From a virus: a stretch of DNA of 59,511 bases. This document shows, one piece after another, positions 7,389-14,554 of this stretch. Location: the IMG/VR virus record IMGVR_UViG_3300003332_000138, positions 1-59,511 of that record; one strand, given 5' to 3'. The notes below the pieces were generated by a model that worked only from the letters and a program-made list of their open reading frames with translations, ran no database searches and had not been told where the DNA came from. The translations under genes and the position numbers were made by a program. Each line of letters opens with the position of its first letter. Position 1 is the stretch's first letter.

Positions 7389-8218
7389 AACATCCAGTGA
7401 TGAGATACCACGGAAGCAAGTTTCGCCTGGCACCATGGATCCAGAGTTTCTTTCCTCCTCACCATACTTATGTGGAGCCTTTTGGGGGAGCAGCTGGAGT
7501 TATGCTTCAAAAAAAAAGGTCCATGTCTGAAGTCTATAATGACATGGACGGGGATGTTGTGAATGTATTTCGTGTTCTCAGGGGTCCAGATACGGCGAAA
7601 CAGCTGCAGCGCCTAATAGCCTTGACTCCGTACTCCAGGGAAGATTTCAAGTTGTCGCACAGTAGAACGGACGATCCTATTGAGAATGCAAGAAGAGTTC
7701 TGGTAGCAGCTGCAATGGGTTTTGGTTCTGCAGGAGCAACTAAACATACCACCGGCTTTAGAATTGATTCGGCAAGGAAGTATGGCACAGCTGCTCATCT
7801 GTGGGGAGAGTATCCGGAAGAGATAATGCACTTTTGTGACCGGTTTAAGAATGTAGTTATCGAAAACAAGCCAGCTGCTGATGTTATTGCGAATCACAAT
7901 AGAGCTGACACGTTATTTTATGTGGATCCCCCATATCTGCACAGCACAAGAAATATGGGGGGGAATCGTGGCTATTACCGGCACGAAATGACAGATGCTG
8001 ATCATGAAGAACTTTTGGTGCTCTTAAAAAGTGTCGACGGTTCAGTGATTGTTTCCGGATATGACAACGAGCTTTATAACGATTTACTTGCTGGTTGGGC
8101 GAAATATTCGAAGAAATCACGAATTTCAGCAGGGCGAGGAACGGCAATCAGGATGGAAAACGTATGGCTGAATTCTCGATGTCAGAGGAACCAGGCTCAG
8201 ATGAGGTTGTTTGGATAA
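7385..8218 (+). CDS. Dam-like N6-adenine DNA methyltransferase
   Basis: A 277-residue class-alpha MTase. It shows RYHGSK (~7-12) at the N-terminus, the AdoMet motif YVEPFGGAAGV (~30-40), and the catalytic YVDPPY (~180-185). Length and motif order match the D12/Dam family. The target is unknown; it could be GATC or another site. It forms an operon with the ASCH-like and DUF5131 genes and complements the C5 methylase upstream. No cognate nuclease is visible. Confidence 0.92.
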   Translation: MKHPVMRYHGSKFRLAPWIQSFFPPHHTYVEPFGGAAGVMLQKKRSMSEVYNDMDGDVVNVFRVLRGPDTAKQLQRLIALTPYSREDFKLSHSRTDDPIENARRVLVAAAMGFGSAGATKHTTGFRIDSARKYGTAAHLWGEYPEEIMHFCDRFKNVVIENKPAADVIANHNRADTLFYVDPPYLHSTRNMGGNRGYYRHEMTDADHEELLVLLKSVDGSVIVSGYDNELYNDLLAGWAKYSKKSRISAGRGTAIRMENVWLNSRCQRNQAQMRLFG

Positions 8219-8232
8219 TCAGGAGTTTAATT

Positions 8233-9051
8233 ATGGCAGAAAATAGCAATATAGCATGGACAGATCATACTTGGAATCCATGGCAAGGATGCCGCAAGGT
8301 GTCTCTTGGGTGTCTCAATTGCTACATGTTCAGGGATAAAAAGCGGTACGGGCAAAATCCGTCAAAGGTGGTGAGATCGAAACCTCCGACTTTTAACAAA
8401 CCGCTACGCTGGAAAGAACCAGCAAAAGTTTTTGTTTGTTCCTGGTCTGATTTCTTTATTGAAGACGCTGATCCTTGGCGTGATGAAGCATGGAGCATCA
8501 TTCGCAACTCTCGCCATCTTACTTTTCTACTTTTGACTAAGCGGCCTGAAAATATAAAGGCCAGGTTACCTGAAGATTGGCCTTTACCGAATGTTTGGCT
8601 TGGTGTGACCGCTGAAAACCAAGAGCAAGCAGATAAGAGAATTTCTCTGCTGCTTTCTGTGGAGGCTTCTGTGCGATTCCTCAGTATTGAACCTATGCTC
8701 GGGCCTATTGATCTTCGCAGGATAAAGCCTTGGCACCTGAAACATGGGCCAGATGGGGCAGATTGTTTAAGTGGTGGTTCGTGGGGCCATGAGCATGTGC
8801 GACATATGGCAGGGCAAGATAGCCCAGGCTACTGCAACCACTCTGATGGGCCGAGAGTTGATTGGGTGATTTGTGGTGGCGAGTCTGGCCCAAATGCAAG
8901 GGAAATGAAAGAGGAATGGGCAAAGGATGTCATGGCTCAGTGTCTTGATTGTCACGTCCCGTTCTTCATGAAACAGATGTCTGGATCCACAAAAGAGAAG
9001 AGAGAAGAAATACCGGAATATCTCAATGTGAGAGAGTTTCCGAAGAATTGA
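8233..9051 (+). CDS. DUF5131 (phage Gp37/Gp68) family protein
   Basis: A 272-residue protein starting WTDHTWNPWQGC followed by C-x6-C-x2-C (~20-29), the hallmark of the Gp37/Gp68 family. Later motifs are LLTKRPE, NVWLGVTAEN, RFLSIEPMLG and VICGGESGP. The cysteine cluster and barrel-like repeats resemble radical-SAM enzymes, so an iron-sulfur role is likely though undetermined. The start at 8233 has AGGAGT six bases upstream; an ATG at 8095 in the same frame would overlap the adenine methylase and is rejected. The family is very common beside phage methylases. Confidence 0.88.
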   Translation: MAENSNIAWTDHTWNPWQGCRKVSLGCLNCYMFRDKKRYGQNPSKVVRSKPPTFNKPLRWKEPAKVFVCSWSDFFIEDADPWRDEAWSIIRNSRHLTFLLLTKRPENIKARLPEDWPLPNVWLGVTAENQEQADKRISLLLSVEASVRFLSIEPMLGPIDLRRIKPWHLKHGPDGADCLSGGSWGHEHVRHMAGQDSPGYCNHSDGPRVDWVICGGESGPNAREMKEEWAKDVMAQCLDCHVPFFMKQMSGSTKEKREEIPEYLNVREFPKN

Positions 9052-9071
9052 TAACGGTTGGAGGGAAAACG

Positions 9072-9575
9072 ATGGAATGTGCATGTGATGTAGATGTCGA
9101 TGTGGACACTTTTTCAGAGACTTTAGTGAATGAAAAGCGTGTGGCCAGGAAGCTCCATAAGTGTGGTGAGTGCAGTGGTGATATCCAAACAGGTGACGCA
9201 TACGAATATTACAGAGGCGCTTGTGAGGGTGATATTTTCACTAACAAGACATGTCTTGATTGTCTGAGCATTCGAGAGGTTTTCTTTACCGGTGGATATT
9301 ACTTTGGTCAGATTTTAGAGAATTTTAGAGAGTTTATTAGCGAAACTCAGGGGCAAATATCTGAGGATTGCATTTCCAAGCTAACTCCTAAAGCACAAGA
9401 AATGGTCTGCGAAGACATTGACGAAATGTGGCTAGAATACTGGCTTAACAACCCTACGCACCCGGCTGTTCGATTTGAACTTATGCTGAAAGAACCGCCA
9501 TACTGGAATCGTCCTGGTTGGATGTACTACCGACAAAAGGAAATTGCCATGATGGACTCTGCGGTGTTTGCATGA
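9072..9575 (+). CDS. Hypothetical Cys-rich protein
   Basis: A 167-residue protein with a GGAGGG ribosome site. It begins with a CACDVDVDVD acidic stretch, then Cys pairs (CGEC about 36-39, CLDC about 63-66) likely to hold zinc. The C-terminal half is helical, acidic and Trp/Tyr-rich. Proteins with this zinc-binding pattern occur in phage early regions, but the function is unknown. Confidence 0.6.
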   Translation: MECACDVDVDVDTFSETLVNEKRVARKLHKCGECSGDIQTGDAYEYYRGACEGDIFTNKTCLDCLSIREVFFTGGYYFGQILENFREFISETQGQISEDCISKLTPKAQEMVCEDIDEMWLEYWLNNPTHPAVRFELMLKEPPYWNRPGWMYYRQKEIAMMDSAVFA

Positions 9576-9802
9576 AAAGAATGAAATATGCCATTGAACA
9601 AAGGATGCGGTTTATTGATTTTCTTCTCAACCAATATGGAGAGATAGGTCGGAGTGCACTGGTGGACTATTTTGGGATATCCACTCCACAGGCAACAAAG
9701 GATTTTCGAAGCTATATGAGCCTGGCTCCAGACAACATGAGATATGTAACTACCAGGAAAAGATATGTCCGAAATCCTGAGTTTGTGCGGGTGTATGCAT
9801 AA
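9572..9802 (+). CDS. DeoR/WYL-type HTH domain protein
   Basis: A 76-residue protein overlapping the preceding stop (ATGA). The pattern RFIDFLLNQYGEIGRSALVD followed by FGISTPQATKDFRSY matches the N-terminal winged HTH of DeoR- or WYL-type regulators, but the ligand-binding domain is absent. It probably binds DNA as a stand-alone domain. Confidence 0.7.
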   Translation: MKRMKYAIEQRMRFIDFLLNQYGEIGRSALVDYFGISTPQATKDFRSYMSLAPDNMRYVTTRKRYVRNPEFVRVYA

Positions 9803-9815
9803 CACAGGTGAGCAA

Positions 9816-10190
9816 ATGGAACAATACTACCTACAAGACAATAGGAGTTATGTCGGAAACGATATTCTTTGGTGGGCAAAAGATGGGAGAGGGTATACCA
9901 CCGACTTGAGCAAAGCCCATGTGTATACCAAGGACGAGGCAATCTCTCAGCACCAGAGCAGGGAAACAGATATTCCTTGGCCGAAAGAGTACGTGGATCA
10001 AAAAACACGTCCTACTGTTGATATGCAGTATGTCAGGATTAAAGAAGCTTTGAAAGGGACAGGCGTAAAGCTGATAAAGCCAAAACCACCACAGAAAAAT
10101 GTTTGTAATTGCCATGGATGTGGCCGCTTTTTAAGTGAATTTGACGCTTATAATGGTTGCCCAAAATGTGGAGCTGATAATAGCCATTGA
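9816..10190 (+). CDS. Hypothetical protein with C-terminal zinc ribbon
   Basis: A 124-residue protein. The start at 9816 has AGGTGAG just upstream; an in-frame ATG at 9795 overlaps the previous gene. The N-terminal half (ILWWAKDGRGYTTDLSKA) resembles small phage proteins describing an exposed beta fold. The C-terminus has two Cys pairs (CHGC and CPKC) forming a probable zinc ribbon. Confidence 0.65.
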   Translation: MEQYYLQDNRSYVGNDILWWAKDGRGYTTDLSKAHVYTKDEAISQHQSRETDIPWPKEYVDQKTRPTVDMQYVRIKEALKGTGVKLIKPKPPQKNVCNCHGCGRFLSEFDAYNGCPKCGADNSH

Positions 10191-10218
10191 GTCGTACTAC
10201 AAGTGTAGAGACAACCGG

Positions 10219-10254
10219 TTTGTGTATCATAAATCGCGAAATACGAGACACAAA
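10219..10254. promoter_or_regulatory. Inverted repeat before the winged-helix gene
   Basis: TTTGTGT (10219-10225) and ACACAAA (10248-10254) form a 7-base inverted repeat with a 22-base interval, the second arm abutting the AGGAG ribosome site. A near-direct repeat, GTTTGTGTATCA and GTTTGTGATCA, spans the first arm and the start codon region. This could be an operator for local regulation or a loose hairpin. Confidence 0.35.
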
Positions 10255-10268
10255 GGAGTTTGTGATCA

Positions 10269-10553
10269 ATGAGTGAGACACAAAATGAAGGAAAAGTGTA
10301 CGAAATAACTTACTCGATAAAAGGCGGCACTTACGACGATGGAATCAGAGTGAATGGGGTATTCCTTTTCAGTGTTGTTATGCGCAGGGTGTACAGGGCA
10401 ATAGTTGATGGACGGAAAGACCATGCATTTTATATCAGAGATCATCTTCTAGACCTTGGTTTTGAACACACACGTCGGCAAATAAGCAATGCCCTACAGT
10501 CATTAAAACACAAAGGCCTGCTGAAATATAATGGCAGATGGAATGCCGTGTAA
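10269..10553 (+). CDS. Probable winged-helix DNA-binding protein
   Basis: A 94-residue protein with AGGAG ten bases upstream. The C-terminal half (RRQISNALQSLKHKGLLKY, then NGRW) looks like a recognition helix and wing. It may regulate its own promoter region, which carries an inverted repeat. The ~78-base gap before it is the largest in this stretch of the early operon. Confidence 0.6.
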   Translation: MSETQNEGKVYEITYSIKGGTYDDGIRVNGVFLFSVVMRRVYRAIVDGRKDHAFYIRDHLLDLGFEHTRRQISNALQSLKHKGLLKYNGRWNAV

Positions 10554-10587
10554 CGCTGTGGCTCAGTTGTCCAGGGGAGAAATGAAA

Positions 10588-11019
10588 ATGGATGAGAATA
10601 TTTGTAGTGTTGATGGAGAATCAGTTTGCCACGAGGGTGGTAGGTGTTCATTTTGCTATATCGGAACTGGTGGTGTTATTGGAAAACCACCTACCCCTTT
10701 GGGGTCTACTGAAGCTGGTTTGTGCTGTGCTGATTGCGGCGTTACTGGTGATTACTGTGGCTACCACCAGCTTGGTAGCCAGAAAATAAGCTTATGCGTT
10801 ACCTGTGCCGAGAGGGAAGTGACTGTTTGGCACATTACTCTGGCCGATGAGGATAGTGGCGGGATTGTCCACCAGACCATTAACAAAGCTATTGAAACCA
10901 TGACAGTGATTATACGGGAAATGGAAAATCAAGACGATGACAGCGACAGCTACAGTATTCATAAACAAAAAATGAGCAGGTTGGAAGTTGTGACCATGCC
11001 AGAGTTTCAGGGATTTTAA
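10588..11019 (+). CDS. Cys-rich zinc-binding-like protein
   Basis: A 143-residue protein with many Cys: CSFC (~19-22), CCADC with CGYH (~47-58) and CVTC (~71-74). This suggests two zinc sites in the N-terminal half. The C-terminus is an acidic helix. The start at 10588 lies eight bases from GGGGAG; 10582 is also possible. No known family. Confidence 0.6.
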   Translation: MDENICSVDGESVCHEGGRCSFCYIGTGGVIGKPPTPLGSTEAGLCCADCGVTGDYCGYHQLGSQKISLCVTCAEREVTVWHITLADEDSGGIVHQTINKAIETMTVIIREMENQDDDSDSYSIHKQKMSRLEVVTMPEFQGF

Positions 11020-11382
11020 ATGAAAACTGAAAAACTAATGGAAGGAACATGGACGCTAGTTGCCCCAAATGGCAACAGGTATCATGCAGATTCTCCTTTA
11101 AAATGCTGCCGTTCGGAACAGTCAACAAGAGTTCCAGATGAGATTGCGCTACAGCGATTGGCCGATTTTATGGAAGAGGACGAGTGGGTTAGCGTGAAAA
11201 CAAAGCCAACAAAAGACATGCTTGAACATGGTGACTGGGGCGCTTTCTGGTGCTTTTTTGCTAGTGAAGAATTTGGTGAAAATAAGCAAGGCATAAGGAT
11301 CTTCACAGAAGGATCAGGGTGGAATGATGATGGCGTTACCCACTGGATGCCATTACCTGCTGCACCGAAAGGAAGAACATGA
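11020..11382 (+). CDS. DUF551-domain protein
   Basis: A 120-residue protein. It carries W-V-S-V at ~56-58 and a C-terminal GWNDDGVTHWMPLPAAP segment, the signature of DUF551, a short domain common in phages of enteric and other Gram-negative bacteria. The N-terminal part (WTLVAPNGNRY) resembles small phage proteins fused to it. Function unknown. It starts directly after the preceding stop and overlaps the following gene by ATGA. Confidence 0.75.
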   Translation: MKTEKLMEGTWTLVAPNGNRYHADSPLKCCRSEQSTRVPDEIALQRLADFMEEDEWVSVKTKPTKDMLEHGDWGAFWCFFASEEFGENKQGIRIFTEGSGWNDDGVTHWMPLPAAPKGRT

Positions 11383-11639
11383 AATGCCCAAAGTGTGCAA
11401 AAGAGTTTGAGGAATGCCCTCAGTGCAGAAGCCAATACCCTCATCAAGAATGTTTGAAGGATGAAATGTGCCACGATTGCATGATTCTTGATGCTAAAGA
11501 AAATGACTACGACTCGTTGGGGCATAGTAATCCTCAAGGAAATACGCAGTGCGGAAAACTTGGACGAATGCACAGGTGGAAAAGATATAACTGGGACAAA
11601 ACACTTTGTTTATATCCTGGTTGCAATGCCAGATGTTAG
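11379..11639 (+). CDS. Small zinc-ribbon protein
   Basis: An 86-residue protein with up to ten Cys, including CPKC (3-6), CPQC (13-16), C-x6-C-x2-C around 25-34 and a C-terminal pair (CLYPGC). It probably binds two zinc ions. Unrecognised by family; it is part of the Cys-rich run between 9 and 12 kb. Confidence 0.6.
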   Translation: MKCPKCAKEFEECPQCRSQYPHQECLKDEMCHDCMILDAKENDYDSLGHSNPQGNTQCGKLGRMHRWKRYNWDKTLCLYPGCNARC

Positions 11640-11672
11640 GGCAGAATAATAAATTTAAGGCGAATTTTAAAA

Positions 11673-11900
11673 ATGGCTAAAGCGGATAAAATAGACCCTG
11701 CAGATAAAAAATACTGCATCTATTTCAACGATTGCAAAGATGGCGAGAGTTGCCCAGAAGCTGCGACTCTTGAAGCCATGAGGAAACTAGCCAGCCAACG
11801 AAAAACCTTGCATGGTCACGATTGTTACCGTGACCGTCCCTCCTGTTTTATTCCTACATCGAGATATCATGTCACCAATGAAACCTGCCGTAGGCGATAA
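11673..11900 (+). CDS. Hypothetical Cys-containing small protein
   Basis: A 75-residue basic protein with five Cys, several in spaced pairs (YCIYFNDCKDGESC and a C-terminal CYRDRPSC). AAGGCG lies upstream of its ATG. The C-terminal end overlaps the next gene in another frame. No family recognised. Confidence 0.5.
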   Translation: MAKADKIDPADKKYCIYFNDCKDGESCPEAATLEAMRKLASQRKTLHGHDCYRDRPSCFIPTSRYHVTNETCRRR

Positions 11901-12048
11901 GCGTAAGTGTATGATGCAAAAGGATATGATGATGCCAAGAAAGTGGTGCGAACTGGCTCAACAGAGGGATATTTGCAAAGGCTGCAAGTACTCCGAGCAA
12001 AGAGAGAAAAGCAGGTACCAACTCAAGAAAAAGGATTGTGATCAGTGA
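11869..12048 (+). CDS. Small Met/Cys-rich protein
   Basis: A 59-residue protein (start could also be 11878) with C-x13-C-x7-C-x2-C, consistent with a zinc finger, and an unusual Met-rich stretch (CMMQKDMMMPRKWC). A weak ribosome site and overlap with its neighbour make the exact start uncertain. The stop overlaps the GTG of the replication gene. Confidence 0.5.
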   Translation: MSPMKPAVGDKRKCMMQKDMMMPRKWCELAQQRDICKGCKYSEQREKSRYQLKKKDCDQ

Positions 12049-12932
12049 ATAGTGATATACGAATTTCGACAGCCTTTTTTGCACACCGAAAGACCAGGCG
12101 GCTGGAAATGGTACTTGGTGCGGAAGGGGTGATGGCCCTGGTAAAGTTATGGGTTAATGTGGCTATTTTGAAACCAAAAGGTGAGCTTGTCGGGTGGGAT
12201 AGTATCGATATTTCTCTCACTGCAGAATACAAAGGTGATCATGAGGAGCTTGCTAAAACTTTAGTTGATATTGGCTTTCTTGATCATGATGGAAATATCT
12301 ATTCTGTCCACAATTGGAACAAACATCAGCCATGGGCATCGGATGCTGATTCAAGGAGTATCAATGCTGCAAAAAATCAAGTTCTCCGCTGGTGTTTAAA
12401 GAAAATCCCAAACAAAAAAGCTCGTGAAGATTTTAAGGAGTGGTACAGGTCTTACAGTTTTCAAAAGGGTGACAATACGGAAACCATACTAACCGTATAC
12501 GACTCGTATACGGGCGGTATACCAAACGTATACGGGTCGAATACTAATAGTAATACTCCATCTCCATCTCCATCTCCATCTCCATCTCCATCTCCAAAAG
12601 ATATAGATATAGGGAAATTTGAAAAGTGCCGTCCTGAATGGATTTCTTCGGAGTTGTGGAATGAAATTATTGTCAGCAGAATTGCTAAAAAATTACAGAA
12701 CACGGCACTTGCCTTGAAGACGTTTACAAATTCTCTCAAGAATGGTGTTGATGCCGGCTACTCTATCGAGACTTGCGTAGGGGAATATGTAGCCGCTAAA
12801 TGGGAACGGTTTGATCATTCGTGGATAAAAAAAGGAGACAACAATGGTAATGGCAACAGCAAACAACGCGGTACCGGATTTGTTGAGGCAGGCCGCAACA
12901 GGGACTGGCTTGGTGAATCAGCAGTGCGATAA
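12045..12932 (+). CDS. Phage replisome organiser-like protein
   Basis: A 295-residue protein starting with GTG. The N-terminal ~110 residues (RISTAFFAHRKTRRLEMVLG, later GFLDHDGNIYSVHNWNKHQPW) match the winged-helix N-terminal domain of phage replication initiators/DnaT-like organisers. A Pro-Ser repeat linker follows (~172-184), then a helical C-terminal region. It overlaps the DnaC-like loader by 89 bases in another frame. It probably marks the phage origin and recruits the loader. Confidence 0.75.
   Translation: MNSDIRISTAFFAHRKTRRLEMVLGAEGVMALVKLWVNVAILKPKGELVGWDSIDISLTAEYKGDHEELAKTLVDIGFLDHDGNIYSVHNWNKHQPWASDADSRSINAAKNQVLRWCLKKIPNKKAREDFKEWYRSYSFQKGDNTETILTVYDSYTGGIPNVYGSNTNSNTPSPSPSPSPSPSPKDIDIGKFEKCRPEWISSELWNEIIVSRIAKKLQNTALALKTFTNSLKNGVDAGYSIETCVGEYVAAKWERFDHSWIKKGDNNGNGNSKQRGTGFVEAGRNRDWLGESAVR
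12556..12596 (+). repeat. CTCCAT hexanucleotide microsatellite
   Basis: Six full copies of CTCCAT plus a five-base partial copy run without interruption inside the replisome-organiser gene, encoding an alternating Pro-Ser linker. Copy changes by one unit keep the frame and alter linker length only. Confidence 0.95.
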
Positions 12933-13617
12933 ACATAGGGTTCAGCTTTACAGGATCCCCAGCGGAAAAGTGATCTGTGAAGAGTGCGAGGGGGAAAAAA
13001 AAGAAGCAAACATGAAAGCCAGAATTGCAACCCGCCTGGAGGAGGACAAGATGGCGGCTGTCAGAAACGCTTACAGTGCTCTTGGGTTACCAGCCAGGCT
13101 GGCACGCTGCAGTTTTGCCAGTTACATGGAAGCCAATCATTCCAGGGAACATAAGGAAAAATGTTTGCAGTACGTCAAGCAGTGGCCTGATGTCGGTGGC
13201 ATTGTGATGCTTGGCAGTGTAGGAACCGGCAAAACTCACCTGGCTGTTTCTATTTGTAAAAGCCTTTGTGAGCAGGCGGTTACGTGCAAAATATCCACTG
13301 TAACGAAAATTATAAGAGAGATTCGCTCGAGCTGGAAAAAAAACGGCAACAATACGGAAGCCGAAATTATAGCGAGGTATGCGGGTATAGGGCTGTTGGT
13401 GATTGATGAGGTGGGCTCGCAGTACGGATCTGATTCGGAACGGATATCTATCACTGAAATAATCAACGACAGGTACGAGCGGATGCACCCGACGATTCTG
13501 ATCGGTAATGTGACATTGCCTGAGCTTACGGAGCTGATGGGGGAACGAGTTGTGGACCGGGTTGCTCAGGATGGTTTTACCCTTGTTTTTGACTGGGAAT
13601 CTTTTCGGAGATCATAA
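12844..13617 (+). CDS. dnaC-like: DnaC-like helicase loader ATPase
   Basis: A 257-residue AAA+ protein. Walker A is GSVGTGKT (~125-132) and Walker B LLVIDEVG (~179-186); a sensor-like IGNVT and an arginine-containing RVVDRV segment follow. The N-terminal ~60 residues contain C-x2-H and C-x2-C, a likely zinc site. This is the DnaC/IstB family that loads the replicative helicase. AGGAG lies upstream and the start overlaps the organiser gene. No helicase or primase is encoded nearby, so host DnaB is presumably used. Confidence 0.9.
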   Translation: MVMATANNAVPDLLRQAATGTGLVNQQCDKHRVQLYRIPSGKVICEECEGEKKEANMKARIATRLEEDKMAAVRNAYSALGLPARLARCSFASYMEANHSREHKEKCLQYVKQWPDVGGIVMLGSVGTGKTHLAVSICKSLCEQAVTCKISTVTKIIREIRSSWKKNGNNTEAEIIARYAGIGLLVIDEVGSQYGSDSERISITEIINDRYERMHPTILIGNVTLPELTELMGERVVDRVAQDGFTLVFDWESFRRS

Positions 13618-13673
13618 GGCGTAAAAAAGGGATACAAAATTGTAATCCATCCTAAAGCGGGGAATACACGGCA

Positions 13674-13722
13674 GTAAACATGGGGTAAAAGCGGAGTAAA
13701 CACGGATATAAGTTGGTAAACA
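13674..13722 (+). repeat. GTAAACA short direct repeats (iteron-like)
   Basis: GTAAACA begins at 13674, 13696 and 13716, and GTAAAA at 13685. The first three are spaced exactly 11 bases, about one helical turn, so they would lie on one face of DNA. They fill the gap between the helicase loader and the recombinase. They may be replication iterons, recombinase or regulator binding sites. Confidence 0.55.
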
Positions 13723-13731
13723 GGGGGAGTA

Positions 13732-14349
13732 ATGAAGGGTTCAAGGCCGTTAAGTGGTAATGAAATAAAAAGGTTACGTGAAATGTTCAAGGGAAAAATG
13801 GGGCCTCGAAATCTGGCATTGTTCCTCTTGGGAGCTAATACTGGGTTTAGGATTTCGGAGCTTTTGGCTATCACCCTGGGGGATGTTTTAAATGATGATG
13901 GCAGCATCAAGGATGTTCTCACGGTTTCCAAGCGATTTGTGAAGGGCAAGAAAGAGAGTCGTTCAGTGCACCTGAGTGTGCACGGGAAGCGAGCTATTGC
14001 TCCATGGTTGCGAATAATGAGTCAGCGAAATTTTGTGCAGCAAGGTGACGCACTGTTTCAGCGCATAGGCGGTGGTGGTGCAATATCCAGAGGACAGGCG
14101 TGGAAGGTGCTTACTGCAGCATATCGATTAGCTGGCTTAGATGGGAAACTTGGTACTCATGCTATGCGCAAAACCTTTGCCAATAATGTGTACGATCATT
14201 TGCTTGGTCGGGCAGCAGCTGGTGAGCCAGTTGATGCTTTCCGGGAAACTTCAAAGGCCCTGGGACATAGCGATATCAGAGCCACAGACAAGTACTTGTC
14301 CTTTCGGACGGAAGATCTTGATGAAACTATTGACGCTGTAGGCGTTTAA
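13732..14349 (+). CDS. Tyrosine recombinase, catalytic domain only
   Basis: A 205-residue tyrosine recombinase with the full active site: R40 (TGFRISELL), a Lys-rich beta region (~67-77), H143 and R146 (THAMRKTFA), H179 (LGHSDIRAT) and Y188 (DKYLS). The N-terminal core-binding and arm-binding domains of normal phage integrases (~320-400 residues) are missing. It sits between replication and packaging genes, about 45 kb from the tRNA-Glu junction, so it may resolve genome multimers or invert DNA rather than integrate. A further integrase may lie left of the window. Confidence 0.88.
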   Translation: MKGSRPLSGNEIKRLREMFKGKMGPRNLALFLLGANTGFRISELLAITLGDVLNDDGSIKDVLTVSKRFVKGKKESRSVHLSVHGKRAIAPWLRIMSQRNFVQQGDALFQRIGGGGAISRGQAWKVLTAAYRLAGLDGKLGTHAMRKTFANNVYDHLLGRAAAGEPVDAFRETSKALGHSDIRATDKYLSFRTEDLDETIDAVGV

Positions 14350-14359
14350 GGAAAGGGTT

Positions 14360-14554
14360 ATGGCAAAAAAAAACGAGCAGAAATTAACGGCTGAGGATTT
14401 GCGAGTGCGCTTCCAGTGCGACACAGTGGAGACTGTTTATGTCTGGGCCAAGCGGTACAGAGAGATATTGCAGCCTATGAAGATTGGCCGGAAACTGTTG
14501 TTTAATATTGAGAATGTTAAAAAATTTGAAGAGCACATGAAGGTAAAAAGTTAG
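14360..14554 (+). CDS. Small HTH (excisionase/MerR-like) protein
   Basis: A 64-residue basic protein. The pattern TAEDLRVRFQCDTVETVYVW, a turn, then IGRKLLFNIENVKKFEEH matches HTH_17 excisionase-like domains. It starts 10 bases after the recombinase stop, so it may be its directionality factor or accessory protein. Confidence 0.65.
   Translation: MAKKNEQKLTAEDLRVRFQCDTVETVYVWAKRYREILQPMKIGRKLLFNIENVKKFEEHMKVKS

Noticed and set aside
8095-8232. Long N-terminal extension of the DUF5131 protein
   Set aside because: It overlaps the adenine methylase out of frame, while AGGAGT precedes an ATG at 8233 that matches the family N-terminus.
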